DNA of 64,000 nt from Chitinophaga sp. S165. GTDB taxonomy: Bacteria; Bacteroidota; Bacteroidia; Chitinophagales; Chitinophagaceae. Of the stretch, positions 50,676 through 60,600 are shown in pieces (within the stretch, counting starts at the first letter, position 1; every line of letters begins with the position of its first letter). The position numbers and the translations under genes were made by a program. Below the pieces are notes generated by a model. The model saw only the letters and a list, made by a program, of their open reading frames with translations. It did not search any database and had not been told where the DNA came from. Location of the stretch: contig NZ_QGTG01000011.1 in NCBI RefSeq assembly GCF_003182155.1, forward strand, positions 39,307 to 103,306, written 5' to 3'.

Positions 50676-52567
50676 GGAAAGTGTGGTGTATGATAACATG
50701 CCTTTTCCTGTGTATGCAGTATGCTAATGCTGCAGACATTTACGTAGCTGTTTCGGGGGATGATCTGCAAGCCGGTACTGCCCTTCAGCCGAAAGCTACA
50801 CTGGCCGCTGCATTAAGACAGGCAAGAGAATGGAGACGCTTAAATGATCCCGCTATCAAAGGTGGCATTCACATCATCATCAAAGGAGGTACTTATTTTC
50901 TCTATGAACCCATCTTCATCCGTCCTGAAGATGCAGGCACTGCCGGAAATCCTACCATCATTGAAGCGGCGCCCGGCGAAAGACCTGTTTTCAGCGGAGG
51001 TATCCAGCTAAAGCAATGGAGACGGTTCAAGGGAAATATATGGGTGGCAGAAGTGCCGGATATGATTGCCGAACCCCTGAACTTCAGACAGCTCTGGGTA
51101 AATAATGTAAAAGCTATCCGCGCTAAAGATACGAACGGAGACAGCATGCGCCGCATCCTCTCATGGGATCACAAAGCCGGTAGCTGTTGGATTCCCACAC
51201 CCGTTATCCGCGGACTTGAAAACACAACAGGACTTGAAATGTTCATCCATCAATGGTGGGCTATCGCCAATCTGCGTATTAAGACAATGGATGTTCATGG
51301 CGACAGTACCCGGCTAACATTTCATCAACCGGAAAGTAAGATCCAGTCAGAACATCCCTGGCCTGCTCCCTGGATCTCCAAAGAGTCCGGCAATTCCGCC
51401 TTCTGGCTCACCAACGCATTGCCCTTACTCGATGGACCAGGCGAGTGGTACCTCGATGTAAAAGCACGAAAAGTATACTACTGGCCGCGTAACAACGAAA
51501 ACCTGTCAACAGCCACCGTCATCGCTCCGGTACTGGAATCATTGGTAACCATCACAGGGACTATTGATCATCCCGTATCTTACATACATTTCAAAGACAT
51601 CGGCTTTCAACATACCACCTGGCTGCGTCCTTCTAAAATGGGACATGTACCCTTGCAGGCAGGGTTGTATATGCTGGATGCCTATAAACTGGAAATACCC
51701 GGCACGCCCGATAAAAAGGGATTGGAAAACCAGGCATGGATAGGCCGTCCGCCAGCCGCCGTGGAAGTATCTTATGCACAACATACCACTTTCACTGCCT
51801 GCCGTTTTGAGCACCTGGCTTCTACCGGCTTAGACTATGAAACAGGTAACCGCTACGATACTATCAACGGCAACCTGTTCAAAGACATCGGCGGCACCGG
51901 TATTCAACTTGGCTTATATTCAGACGAAGCTACCGAAACACACCTGCCTTATCATCCTGTGGATACACGGCCTGTATGCAGTAATATCCTCGTCTCAAAT
52001 AATCTCATCACAGATGTTACCAACGAAGACTGGGGCACACTCGGTATCAGCGCAGGTTACGTGAAAGATGTCACAATAGCGCACAACGAAATAAATGAAG
52101 TGTCCTATACAGGCATCAGTGTAGGTTGGGGTTGGACCAAGACCATCAACGTGATGAGCAATAACCGGATCATCAGCAATAAGATACATCACTATGCACG
52201 CCATATGTACGACGTAGCCGGTATCTATACGTTATCTGCACAACCGGGTTCTGAGATCATCGGGAATTATATAGACAGTATCTATAAAGCTCCCTATGCC
52301 CACATTCCAACACACTGGTTCTATCTGTATACAGATGAAGGAACTGCCTATTATACCGTAAAAGATAACTGGTGCCCTGCAGAGAAGTTCCTGCAAAATG
52401 CCAACGGGCCAAATAATATATGGCAGAATAACGGTCCGCAGGTAACGGACAGTATCAAACAGTCCGCCGGATTGGAAGCGCCATACAAGCAGCTGTTAAA
52501 AGAGAAAGCACCTGCACATCATACACAACCTATCAATCAATATATCACCAACGGACACGGATCATGA
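50672..52567 (+). CDS. Secreted right-handed beta-helix protein
   Basis: 631 residues from the ATG at 50672, which overlaps the upstream stop as ATGA and starts the signal peptide (CMITCLFLCMQYANA). The opening DIYVAVSGDDLQAGTALQPKATL is the usual start of DUF1565/pectate-lyase-like beta-helix proteins. Rungs with N-rich turns run from about 340 to 600 (LVSNNLITDV, TIAHNEINEV, IISNKIHHY). Relatives include polysaccharide lyases and glycosidases of pectin and related glycans. The catalytic residues cannot be assigned by eye. A second ATGA overlap links it to the rhamnosidase gene. Confidence 0.88.
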   Translation: MRKVWCMITCLFLCMQYANAADIYVAVSGDDLQAGTALQPKATLAAALRQAREWRRLNDPAIKGGIHIIIKGGTYFLYEPIFIRPEDAGTAGNPTIIEAAPGERPVFSGGIQLKQWRRFKGNIWVAEVPDMIAEPLNFRQLWVNNVKAIRAKDTNGDSMRRILSWDHKAGSCWIPTPVIRGLENTTGLEMFIHQWWAIANLRIKTMDVHGDSTRLTFHQPESKIQSEHPWPAPWISKESGNSAFWLTNALPLLDGPGEWYLDVKARKVYYWPRNNENLSTATVIAPVLESLVTITGTIDHPVSYIHFKDIGFQHTTWLRPSKMGHVPLQAGLYMLDAYKLEIPGTPDKKGLENQAWIGRPPAAVEVSYAQHTTFTACRFEHLASTGLDYETGNRYDTINGNLFKDIGGTGIQLGLYSDEATETHLPYHPVDTRPVCSNILVSNNLITDVTNEDWGTLGISAGYVKDVTIAHNEINEVSYTGISVGWGWTKTINVMSNNRIISNKIHHYARHMYDVAGIYTLSAQPGSEIIGNYIDSIYKAPYAHIPTHWFYLYTDEGTAYYTVKDNWCPAEKFLQNANGPNNIWQNNGPQVTDSIKQSAGLEAPYKQLLKEKAPAHHTQPINQYITNGHGS

Positions 52568-54744
52568 AAAACATTGTTATAAAAGTCAGCCTGTTATTTT
52601 TCACTTTACTCTCTCTGTGTCAGTATGCACTGGCGCAATCAAAACCCTCCTGGATCTGGTATCCCGGCGATTTTGAAATATGGTTGAGTAACCAGATGCA
52701 GAACCGCCGTACTGACAGAGGTACCTTCTTTCCCGTATTCTGGAAGTTCGATAGTCATTATCCGCTGATCGATTTTCATAAAGACTTTTCACTGACAACA
52801 CCTGAAGAAGTGAGCATTTATACAGAAGGGATCTATAACGTAAAGCTCGACGGACAGCCACTGGAAGGTATGCCGGCTAAGATAACCGTACCCGCTGGTA
52901 AACACCGGATCAATATAAAAGTGTTCAATCAGGCAAGTGTACCCGCTATCTATGTAGCCGGTAGGACGATCGCTTCTGATGCCAGCTGGCTCGTAACCTT
53001 CGAGGATAAAGAATGGATAGACGAAACAGGTAAAACCTCCGATATCTCTGCCACAAAATGGCTCAACGCAGGTAGCTGGAATTTTAACAACATCAACACC
53101 CGGCCCTCTGAATGTAAACTGCCGGTAACACCGAAAAGTCCTGCCAGTGTAGCAAAAAGCAACACCGCTACCCTGGTGGATTTTGGTAAGGAAACGTTCG
53201 GCTTTATTCACCTGCATGGCATAAAAGGTAATGGCAACATCGCACTATACTATGGTGAAAGTAAAGAAGAAGCGCTAAGTGAAAAAGGCGCCATCACATT
53301 AGACAGGCTCTCTTTTCAGTTATCTGCAAAGAGAGATTCTATCATGCCGCTGTCAAAAGCATTCCGCTATGTCAACATGGTAACGGATGGAAACATACAG
53401 GTAGATTCAGTCTCTATGTTATACGAACATGCAGATGTAAAGGAGAAAGGTAGCTTCCGTTGTTCAGATGAGGAGATCAACAGGATCTATGATATCGCAA
53501 AATATACCTTTGAACTGAATACAAGAGAGTTCTTCATTGACGGTATCAAACGTGACCGCTGGGTATGGAGTGGAGATGCTTATCAGAGTTATCTGATGAA
53601 CTATTACCTGTACTTCGATAACAATACGGTATCAAGAACAATGCTGGCATTGAGAGGGAAGGACCCGGTAACAAGTCATATCAATACCATCATGGACTAT
53701 ACTTTCTACTGGTTCCTGGGTATTTATGACTATTACCTGTATACCGGCGATCAGACATTCATCAAACAGTTCTATCCACGTATGCAAACGATGATGGAAT
53801 ACTGTCTGGGCCGTAGAAATAAAGACGGTTTGATGGAAGGAATGCCGGGCGACTGGATATTCATCGACTGGGCAGATGGATTGAGTAAAAAAGGAGAGGT
53901 AAGCTTTGAACAGTTATTACTTTGCCGTAGCCTGGAAACAATGGCGCTCTGCGCGGATATCGCAAATGAAAAGAAGGACGCCACTAAATACAAACAATAC
54001 GCAACTGAACTAAAAAAGAAACTCTTCGGCCTTTACTGGAACCAGGAGAAACAGGCGCTTGTGCACAGCAGGGTAGAAGGGAAGCAAACAACAAATGTTA
54101 CCCGTTACGCAAATATGTTCGCCATCTTCTACGACTACTTCAACCAACAACAAAAGGAAGCAGTTAAGAAGTCCGTACTACTGAATAACAACATCCAGCA
54201 GATCACCACACCATATATGCGCTTCTATGAACTGGAAGCATTATGTGCGCTGGGAGAACAGCCATATGTACTGAAGGAAATGAAAGACTATTGGGGTGGC
54301 ATGTTAAAACTGGGAGCGACGAGTTTCTGGGAAGAGTACAATCCTTCAAAGAAAGGAGCAGAGCACTACGCCATGTATGGAAGAGAATTCGGAAAGAGCC
54401 TTTGTCATGCCTGGGGTGCCAGTCCAATATATCTCTTAGGGAAATATTACCTGGGTGTAAAACCTACGTCACCCGGTTATGCCACTTACATGGTACAACC
54501 GGTATTGGGCGGACTGGAATGGATGGAAGGACGTGTGCCGACACCTAAAGGAGATATAGCAGTGCGATGCAGTTTAAAGGAGATGAAGATCACAACAGCG
54601 GAAGGCGTAGGTACACTAAGGTTCCGCAGTCAGACAAAGCCGGTATGTAAAACAGCAAGTATTGAAAGCAAGGAAGGCGATTGGTACGAGATGACTATGC
54701 AACCTGGAAAAAACTATGTTGTCAGTTATCAGCAGGTGAAATAG
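52564..54744 (+). CDS. Secreted GH78-like alpha-L-rhamnosidase
   Basis: 726 residues with signal peptide SLLFFTLLSLCQYALAQ. An N-terminal beta-sandwich part (about 40-290) precedes an (alpha/alpha)6 barrel and a C-terminal beta domain (PVLGGLEWMEGRVPTPKG). The active-site block is DGIKRDRWVWSGD with Asp326, Asp331 and Asp338. In characterised GH78 enzymes the middle position of this block is Glu (D-x4-E-x6-D), so the Glu-to-Asp change is notable. Removal of alpha-L-rhamnose from a pectic or related glycan is the expected role. It is co-translated with the beta-helix gene. Confidence 0.85.
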   Translation: MKNIVIKVSLLFFTLLSLCQYALAQSKPSWIWYPGDFEIWLSNQMQNRRTDRGTFFPVFWKFDSHYPLIDFHKDFSLTTPEEVSIYTEGIYNVKLDGQPLEGMPAKITVPAGKHRINIKVFNQASVPAIYVAGRTIASDASWLVTFEDKEWIDETGKTSDISATKWLNAGSWNFNNINTRPSECKLPVTPKSPASVAKSNTATLVDFGKETFGFIHLHGIKGNGNIALYYGESKEEALSEKGAITLDRLSFQLSAKRDSIMPLSKAFRYVNMVTDGNIQVDSVSMLYEHADVKEKGSFRCSDEEINRIYDIAKYTFELNTREFFIDGIKRDRWVWSGDAYQSYLMNYYLYFDNNTVSRTMLALRGKDPVTSHINTIMDYTFYWFLGIYDYYLYTGDQTFIKQFYPRMQTMMEYCLGRRNKDGLMEGMPGDWIFIDWADGLSKKGEVSFEQLLLCRSLETMALCADIANEKKDATKYKQYATELKKKLFGLYWNQEKQALVHSRVEGKQTTNVTRYANMFAIFYDYFNQQQKEAVKKSVLLNNNIQQITTPYMRFYELEALCALGEQPYVLKEMKDYWGGMLKLGATSFWEEYNPSKKGAEHYAMYGREFGKSLCHAWGASPIYLLGKYYLGVKPTSPGYATYMVQPVLGGLEWMEGRVPTPKGDIAVRCSLKEMKITTAEGVGTLRFRSQTKPVCKTASIESKEGDWYEMTMQPGKNYVVSYQQVK

Positions 54745-54755
54745 GTTGACGCTAA

Positions 54756-54780
54756 GTTAAAACAGTAGGTTAAAACAGTA
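54756..54780 (+). repeat. Two copies of GTTAAAACAGTA
   Basis: Copies at 54756-54767 and 54769-54780, in the gap between the GH78-like and GH127 genes. The AAAACAG core is the same as that of the tandem array after GH127, so both gaps share a short repeat family. Confidence 0.7.
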
Positions 54781-54829
54781 AACCGAACCAGTAAGTTCAA
54801 TAAGTTATCTGCAGGAAAAAGATTAAAAG

Positions 54830-56848
54830 ATGCAAAGAGTTAGAATAATACTGTTGATCCTTGTATTGTCAAATGCGCTGGCATTCGCTCAGAAGGGATT
54901 AGTCAACACGAACGCCAGTCCGTACGCCCGTTTGCAAAGTGTGGACATGGGAAGCGTACAGTGGACAAAAGGTTTCTGGGCGGAGCGTTTCGAAGTATGT
55001 AAAAATACAATGGTGCCGCAGCTCTGGAACACCTACCACGATGAGCACCTATGTCATTCGTTTAAAAACTTCGAAATAGCCGCCGGACTTGACACGGGAT
55101 CTTTCATCGGACCGTCTTTCCATGACGGTGATTTCTATAAGACATTGGAAGCAGTAGCCGGCATGTACGCTGTAACAAAAGATACAGCCCTGGACCGTAT
55201 GATGGACGATGCTATCCGTGTAATAGCCAAAGCACAACGTAAAGACGGCTATGTATACACCAAATCCATCATCGAACAAAAGCAGACAGGCAAGCAGAAC
55301 GTCTTTGACGACAAGCTCAGTTTCGAAGCCTACAACTTTGGCCACCTGATGACGGCCGCCTGCATCCATTACAGGGCAACAGGTAAAACGACCTTACTGA
55401 ACGTTGCAAAGAAGGCAACGGACTTCCTGATAACATTTTACAATAACGCCACTCCTGAACAGGCGCGTAATGCCATTTGTCCTTCACATTACATGGGCAT
55501 AATCGAACTATACAGGACAACCAACGACAAGAAATACCTGGCGCTCGCGAAGAAGCTGATCGACATCAGGGGAATGACAGAAGGCACAGACGATAACTCT
55601 GACCGCGTACCATTCAGAGATATGAAACGTGTAGTAGGCCATGCAGTAAGAGCGAACTACCTGTTTGCCGGTGTAGCAGACGTATACGCTGAAACGGGTG
55701 ACGAAAGTTTGCTTCACACCCTCAACATAATGTGGGATGACGTGATCAATAAAAAGATGTACATCACCGGCGGATGCGGCTCCTTGTACGACGGCGTATC
55801 AGTAGATGGAATTTCATACAATCCTGACACTGTCCAGAAGGTACATCAGGCATACGGCAGGAATTACCAGCTACCCAATCTGTCAGCGCACAATGAAACC
55901 TGTGCAAATATCGGCAACGTACTTTGGAACCGCAGAATGCTGGAGCTCACCGGCGACGCACGTTATGCAGACATTGTTGAACTGGCATTATACAACAGCA
56001 TTTTGAGCGGCGTAAGCATGGATGGCAGCAAATTCTTTTACACCAACCCACTGGCCGCATCAAAGGATTACCCTTATCAGTTACGCTGGATGGGAGGACG
56101 GCAGCCGTATATCGCATTATCCAATTGTTGCCCTCCCAATACGGTACGCACCATAGCAGAAGTCAGCAATTACATGTACAGTTTAAACGACGAAGGAATA
56201 TACGTAGACATGTACGGAGGCAATACCCTCCACACAAAACTAAAGGATGACGGCACCATCAGACTGGAACAACAAACAGACTATCCCTGGGATGGAAATA
56301 TAGCTATCACATTAAAGGAAGCACCATCAAAAGAAATGGCCTTATTCCTGCGCATCCCGGGCTGGTGTCGAGAAGCAACAGTAACAATAAACGGCAAGCC
56401 GATACAGGAAACCCCTCAAAGTGGTACCTACCTGAAAATAAAGCGCCGTTGGAAAGCAGGAGATCAGCTCTCGCTGAAACTTGACATGCCGGCCACATTG
56501 GTAGAATCCAATCCCCTGGTCGAGGAAACCCGTAACCAGGTAGCCGTAAAACGTGGCCCAATAGCATACTGCATCGAATCGACCGACCTAAAGGAAGGCC
56601 AGTCATTATCCGACATCATCATACCGGCATCTATTCATCTGCAACCCAAAGCCATGCAAGTGGAGAACGGCAAGATAACAGCCCTGGAAGGAGAGGCCCG
56701 GCTCCTGCAACATAACAACTGGAACAATACATTATATAAACCCCTGAACACCACCTCAAAGCCTGTTACGATCAAACTTATACCTTATTACGCCTGGGCC
56801 AACCGTGGCCCCAGCGACATGAGCGTATGGCTTCCCGTAAGCCGTTAA
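54830..56848 (+). CDS. Secreted GH127 beta-L-arabinofuranosidase
   Basis: 672 residues with signal peptide IILLILVLSNALAFAQ. The (alpha/alpha)6 barrel carries the four zinc ligands of the family: Glu356 and Cys358 in NETCANIG, and Cys433 and Cys434 in SNCCPPN. In the Bifidobacterium enzyme HypBA1 the matching residues are Glu338, Cys340, Cys417 and Cys418, and Cys417 is the nucleophile. Other family segments are present (HDGDFYKTLEAVAGMYA, VGHAVRANYLFAGVAD). It releases beta-L-arabinofuranose, found on pectic side chains and plant extensin-type glycoproteins. It is the last gene of the carbohydrate cluster, with an 85-bp gap before it. Confidence 0.95.
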   Translation: MQRVRIILLILVLSNALAFAQKGLVNTNASPYARLQSVDMGSVQWTKGFWAERFEVCKNTMVPQLWNTYHDEHLCHSFKNFEIAAGLDTGSFIGPSFHDGDFYKTLEAVAGMYAVTKDTALDRMMDDAIRVIAKAQRKDGYVYTKSIIEQKQTGKQNVFDDKLSFEAYNFGHLMTAACIHYRATGKTTLLNVAKKATDFLITFYNNATPEQARNAICPSHYMGIIELYRTTNDKKYLALAKKLIDIRGMTEGTDDNSDRVPFRDMKRVVGHAVRANYLFAGVADVYAETGDESLLHTLNIMWDDVINKKMYITGGCGSLYDGVSVDGISYNPDTVQKVHQAYGRNYQLPNLSAHNETCANIGNVLWNRRMLELTGDARYADIVELALYNSILSGVSMDGSKFFYTNPLAASKDYPYQLRWMGGRQPYIALSNCCPPNTVRTIAEVSNYMYSLNDEGIYVDMYGGNTLHTKLKDDGTIRLEQQTDYPWDGNIAITLKEAPSKEMALFLRIPGWCREATVTINGKPIQETPQSGTYLKIKRRWKAGDQLSLKLDMPATLVESNPLVEETRNQVAVKRGPIAYCIESTDLKEGQSLSDIIIPASIHLQPKAMQVENGKITALEGEARLLQHNNWNNTLYKPLNTTSKPVTIKLIPYYAWANRGPSDMSVWLPVSR

Positions 56849-56858
56849 GCTGTCAACC

Positions 56859-56926
56859 AAAACAGTGACTAAAACAGTTACTAAAACAGGACTAAAACAG
56901 GACCAAAACAGGACTAAAACAGGACG
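56859..56926 (+). repeat. AAAACAG tandem array
   Basis: Six copies of AAAACAG at 56859, 56871, 56883, 56894, 56905 and 56916, spaced 12, 12, 11, 11 and 11 bp. Later copies extend to AAAACAGGAC. The last copy is also the outer end of the inverted repeat that follows. Confidence 0.9.
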
Positions 56927-57027
56927 AGACAAGCTTTATACAAGCTTTATCTTACGTTCATCTTACGTTCAAAGACGTAGGATGAACGTAAGATAAAGCT
57001 TGTATAAACCTTGTATAGTCCTGTTTT
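56916..57027. repeat. 47-bp near-perfect inverted repeat (large hairpin)
   Basis: Left arm 56916-56962 and right arm 56981-57027 pair over 47 bp with three mismatches, including an uninterrupted stretch of 28 bp; the spacer is 18 bp. The left arm also contains a partial internal direct repeat (AAGCTTTATAC-AAGCTTTAT). It follows GH127 by 67 bp and has T residues after the right arm, so it may act as a terminator, but the stem is far longer than the other terminators here. Confidence 0.93.
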
Positions 57028-57218
57028 AATTAAATATCAATACAAAAAAGAGTAACCATGGGTTAAGGTAGCAACCCGCAATCTCAGAAAGCGGCATTTT
57101 AAGCCTCATTAAGGCGCTCAAATGATTCACAAGAAGTAGAAGACTAATTTGCCTTTTTGGGTGAAATTAAGCTCTTTTAACGCATAACAATCGCAAAGGG
57201 ACCTGAATATTATTTGGG

Positions 57219-57440
57219 CGACCGGCCGCGGCGAGCATTCGGATGGAAATCACTGGCCTTCAGTTATTTGAAGTGGGCTGACGAGATGCACAGGGGTTTA
57301 ATAGCCTACCTAAAGCCCATCCGCCTAAAAACGCTCAATAGCAAGGAACTTCAAAGAACTGCAGCCAGTGATTCCATCCGAACTGCGAGCTAGAAGGTCA
57401 ATGCTCGAATCACTGTAAGCCCCCATCCGCGAAAAAACAC
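57219..57440. other. Foldable noncoding element with nested inverted repeats
   Basis: Arm 57236-57274 (TTCGGATGGAAATCACTGG then CAGTTATTTGAAGT) pairs imperfectly with 57348-57384 (ACTTCAAAGAACTGC then CCAGTGATTCCATCCGAA). Nested inside, TGGGCT at 57274 pairs with AGCCCA at 57314. A related motif AAGCCC..ATCCGC..AAAAA occurs at 57313 and again at 57417. No protein frame looks convincing. The rest of the gap (57028-57218 and 57441-57669) shows nothing I recognise apart from the AT-rich leader of the receptor gene. Confidence 0.6.
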
Positions 57441-57669
57441 ACCAATCCACCCGCAATATAACCTCAGGGTAGCCCAAACACCCTTTCCGCCAATCCCACT
57501 TAAAGTTACACGTTACAAATCCCCATATATGTTATTTTCACATGAACTCCAGTAAAATTTCTGCAGCATAACCCCATGAAATACGCAGAATTTTGAGTAA
57601 ATTGTATGGTGTTGTTGGGGATTAAAAGCATTCAGAGATTGTAGCAATTACTTACCCAATTTATAAAAG

Positions 57670-60600
57670 ATGCATCAACCAAATCTAACTAAGCTATTAG
57701 GAAGCTTATTCATTGCCTGTATTCTATTCTTTCAAGCACAAGCCCAGGTAACGACCGCCACATTGAGCGGTATCGTTAAAAATCAGGCAGGACAACCGCT
57801 GCCCGGCGCCACCGTACGCGTTGCCTTTGCCGATGCAGGTATCAATAAGGGATTGGTGACCAAATCGGACGGAAGCTTCGTAGTACCGAACCTTCGCGTA
57901 GGCGGACCTTACACCGTGACAGTATCATTCACCGGTTACGGTACCGAAAATGCGACAGGTATTTATCTTACCCTCGGACAAAACACCGCGCTGGACCTTC
58001 GATTGATCGAAGCCGCCGGTAAGTTGAATGAAGTGGTGATCAGCGGCCGCTCTACCATCTTCAATGACCAGCGTACAGGGGCTTCTACCAACATTAGCTC
58101 TGTGCAGATCCGGCAGTTGCCGACGATCTCCCGCTCCGCGGATGATTATCTGCGTATCACCCCTTCCGCTTCCCCTACCTACAATGGTATTTCATTTGCC
58201 GGAAGGAACGGTCAGTATAACAACTTCTCACTGGACGGCGCCGTGTTCAATAACCCGTTCGGACTGGATGCACCGGCTCCCGGCGGACAAACAAACGCGC
58301 AGCCTATATCACTGGACGCTATCGATCAGATCCAGATCAATATCGCGCCTTATGACGTGACACAGTCAGGGTTTACAGGAGCAGGCGTGAACACCGTAAC
58401 GAAAAGCGGTAGTAATAAATTCGGTGGTACCGTGTATGGCTTCTACCGTAATGACGGCCTTACGGGCGATAAAATAGACGGGGAGAAGGTAACAGTACCT
58501 ACCCTTAAAAGCTTCCAGGGAGGCTTCTCGCTGGGAGGTGCTATTAAGAAGAATAAACTGTTCTACTTTGTCAATTTCGAAACAGAACAACGTAAAGACG
58601 GCGCCAGCGCTTATGTGGCAAGGAACAACAGTAATGCCGGAGGAGTGACGACATCCCGCGTGCTGGAATCAGACCTGAACGCAGTCAGCACAGCGCTCAA
58701 GAACCGCTTCGGATATGACACCGGCCCTTTCCAGGATTTTGAACTGGAACGTAAGAACTACAAATGGCTGGCTAAAATTGACTGGGTGATCAACAGCCAG
58801 CATAACCTGTCCTTCACCTATAACGGACTGGATGCATCGCAGGAGAAAACGGCACACCCCAATGCTATCAACCGCCGCGGGCCAGATGCCATCACCCTGC
58901 AGTTCCGCAATTCCGGATATAAGATGATCAACAAACTGCACTCTTTCGGACTGGAGCTGAAGTCTAACTTCAACGATACCTATTCCAATAAGTTCCGTGC
59001 AGTGTTCACCAGCTTCAGGGACAAGCGCGATCCGTTCTCTTCGCCTTTCCCCGTACTGAACATCACCAAATATAGTGTGCCTTATATAGTAGCAGGATAC
59101 GAGCCTTTCTCCATTAATAACCGCCTCAATCAGGATGCGTTGCAGCTGACAGATAACTTCAACATCATCCTCCCCAAACATACCCTTACCATCGGAGCAT
59201 CCTATGAACAGTTCAAATTCGGTAACTCCTTTAACCTGACAGGGTTTGGCTTTACCGTATTCTCTGGTGTGGATATCGCTACCTTCCTGAACAACGTAGC
59301 TGCCGGAGACTATGACGGCAATGTTGAATATGCCAAGAACCGCGTAGCGGCCGACGAATGGACATGGTACTATCTCACCGTAGGACAGCTTTCAGCTTAT
59401 CTGCAGGATGAATTCAGCGTAGCCAATAACTTCAAGCTGACCTACGGCGTACGTTTTGACAAGGCGCTGTACTTCACATCCAAAGCCAGTTACAGCAGCC
59501 CTAACTTAAATCCCGATGGTACGTTCGCCGGTACATTTACAACGGGTTCTCCGACCGTACCTAATACGGACGATCTGAACCTGTTCGATAAGAACGGTGT
59601 TCCCGTACAGAATGGCCCTGGACAGGAAATTGACAATACCCGTATGCCAAGTGGCAAAGTACTGGTATCGCCACGTTTAGGTTTTAACTGGGATATTAAA
59701 GGTGATAAGACCGTACAGCTGCGTGGTGGTACAGGTCTGTTTACCGGCCGCTTCCCATTTGTATGGCTGGGTAATGCGATCGGTAATCCGTTCACTGGTT
59801 ACTACAATGTAACCGCCCGTAATTTCAAATGGCCGCAGATCTGGCGTTCCAATATCGGACTGGATTATAAACTCCCGATCGGTACTGTGCTGAGTGCAGA
59901 TGTCGCCTACTCTAAAGATATCAATGCCATGATGGTGCGCGACTATGGCCTGGGTACACCTACAGGTGTGCTCAACTCAGGCACCGGCGATAACCGCGCT
60001 GTGTACCAGGCATCCGATAAAGGAAATACCGCAACTTATGTATTCACCAATGAGAAAGTAGGTTACTCCTTCAACGGGACCTTCCAGGCGCAGCAAACTT
60101 TTGGCAAAGGATATTTCTTCATGCTGGGATATAACTACCTCGTAGCGAAAGACGCCAGCTCTATCTCTGCCGAGATCTCCGGTGATGCATTTGACCGTAA
60201 CCCCGTTATCGGTAACGCTAACAGGGCAGTGGAATCTACTTCCCTGTATGGTAACACCCATCGTATCACTTTCGCCGGTATCAAGAAATTTGAATACTGT
60301 AAAGGAAAGTATGCTACCACCGTATCGTTCTTCAGCAACTGGACAAGCGGTAACCGTTACTCTTATGTATATGGAGGAGACCTGAACAATGATGGTTCTT
60401 TCGCCAATGACCTGATGTATGTGCCTACAGCTGCTGAAATAGGGAACATGAGCTTCGCTCCGCTGATCGATGCAGAAGGCGCAAGTCAGTCAGAGCAGGC
60501 GCAAAGAGCAGCACTGGAAAGGTTCATCAACCAGGATGAATACCTGAGTAGCCATCGTGGTCAGTATACCGGTAAATACGCAGGTACTACTCCCTGGTTC

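Noticed and set aside
56859..56926. AAAACAG array as a CRISPR
   Set aside because: Units are 11-12 bp with no unique spacers and no cas genes nearby.
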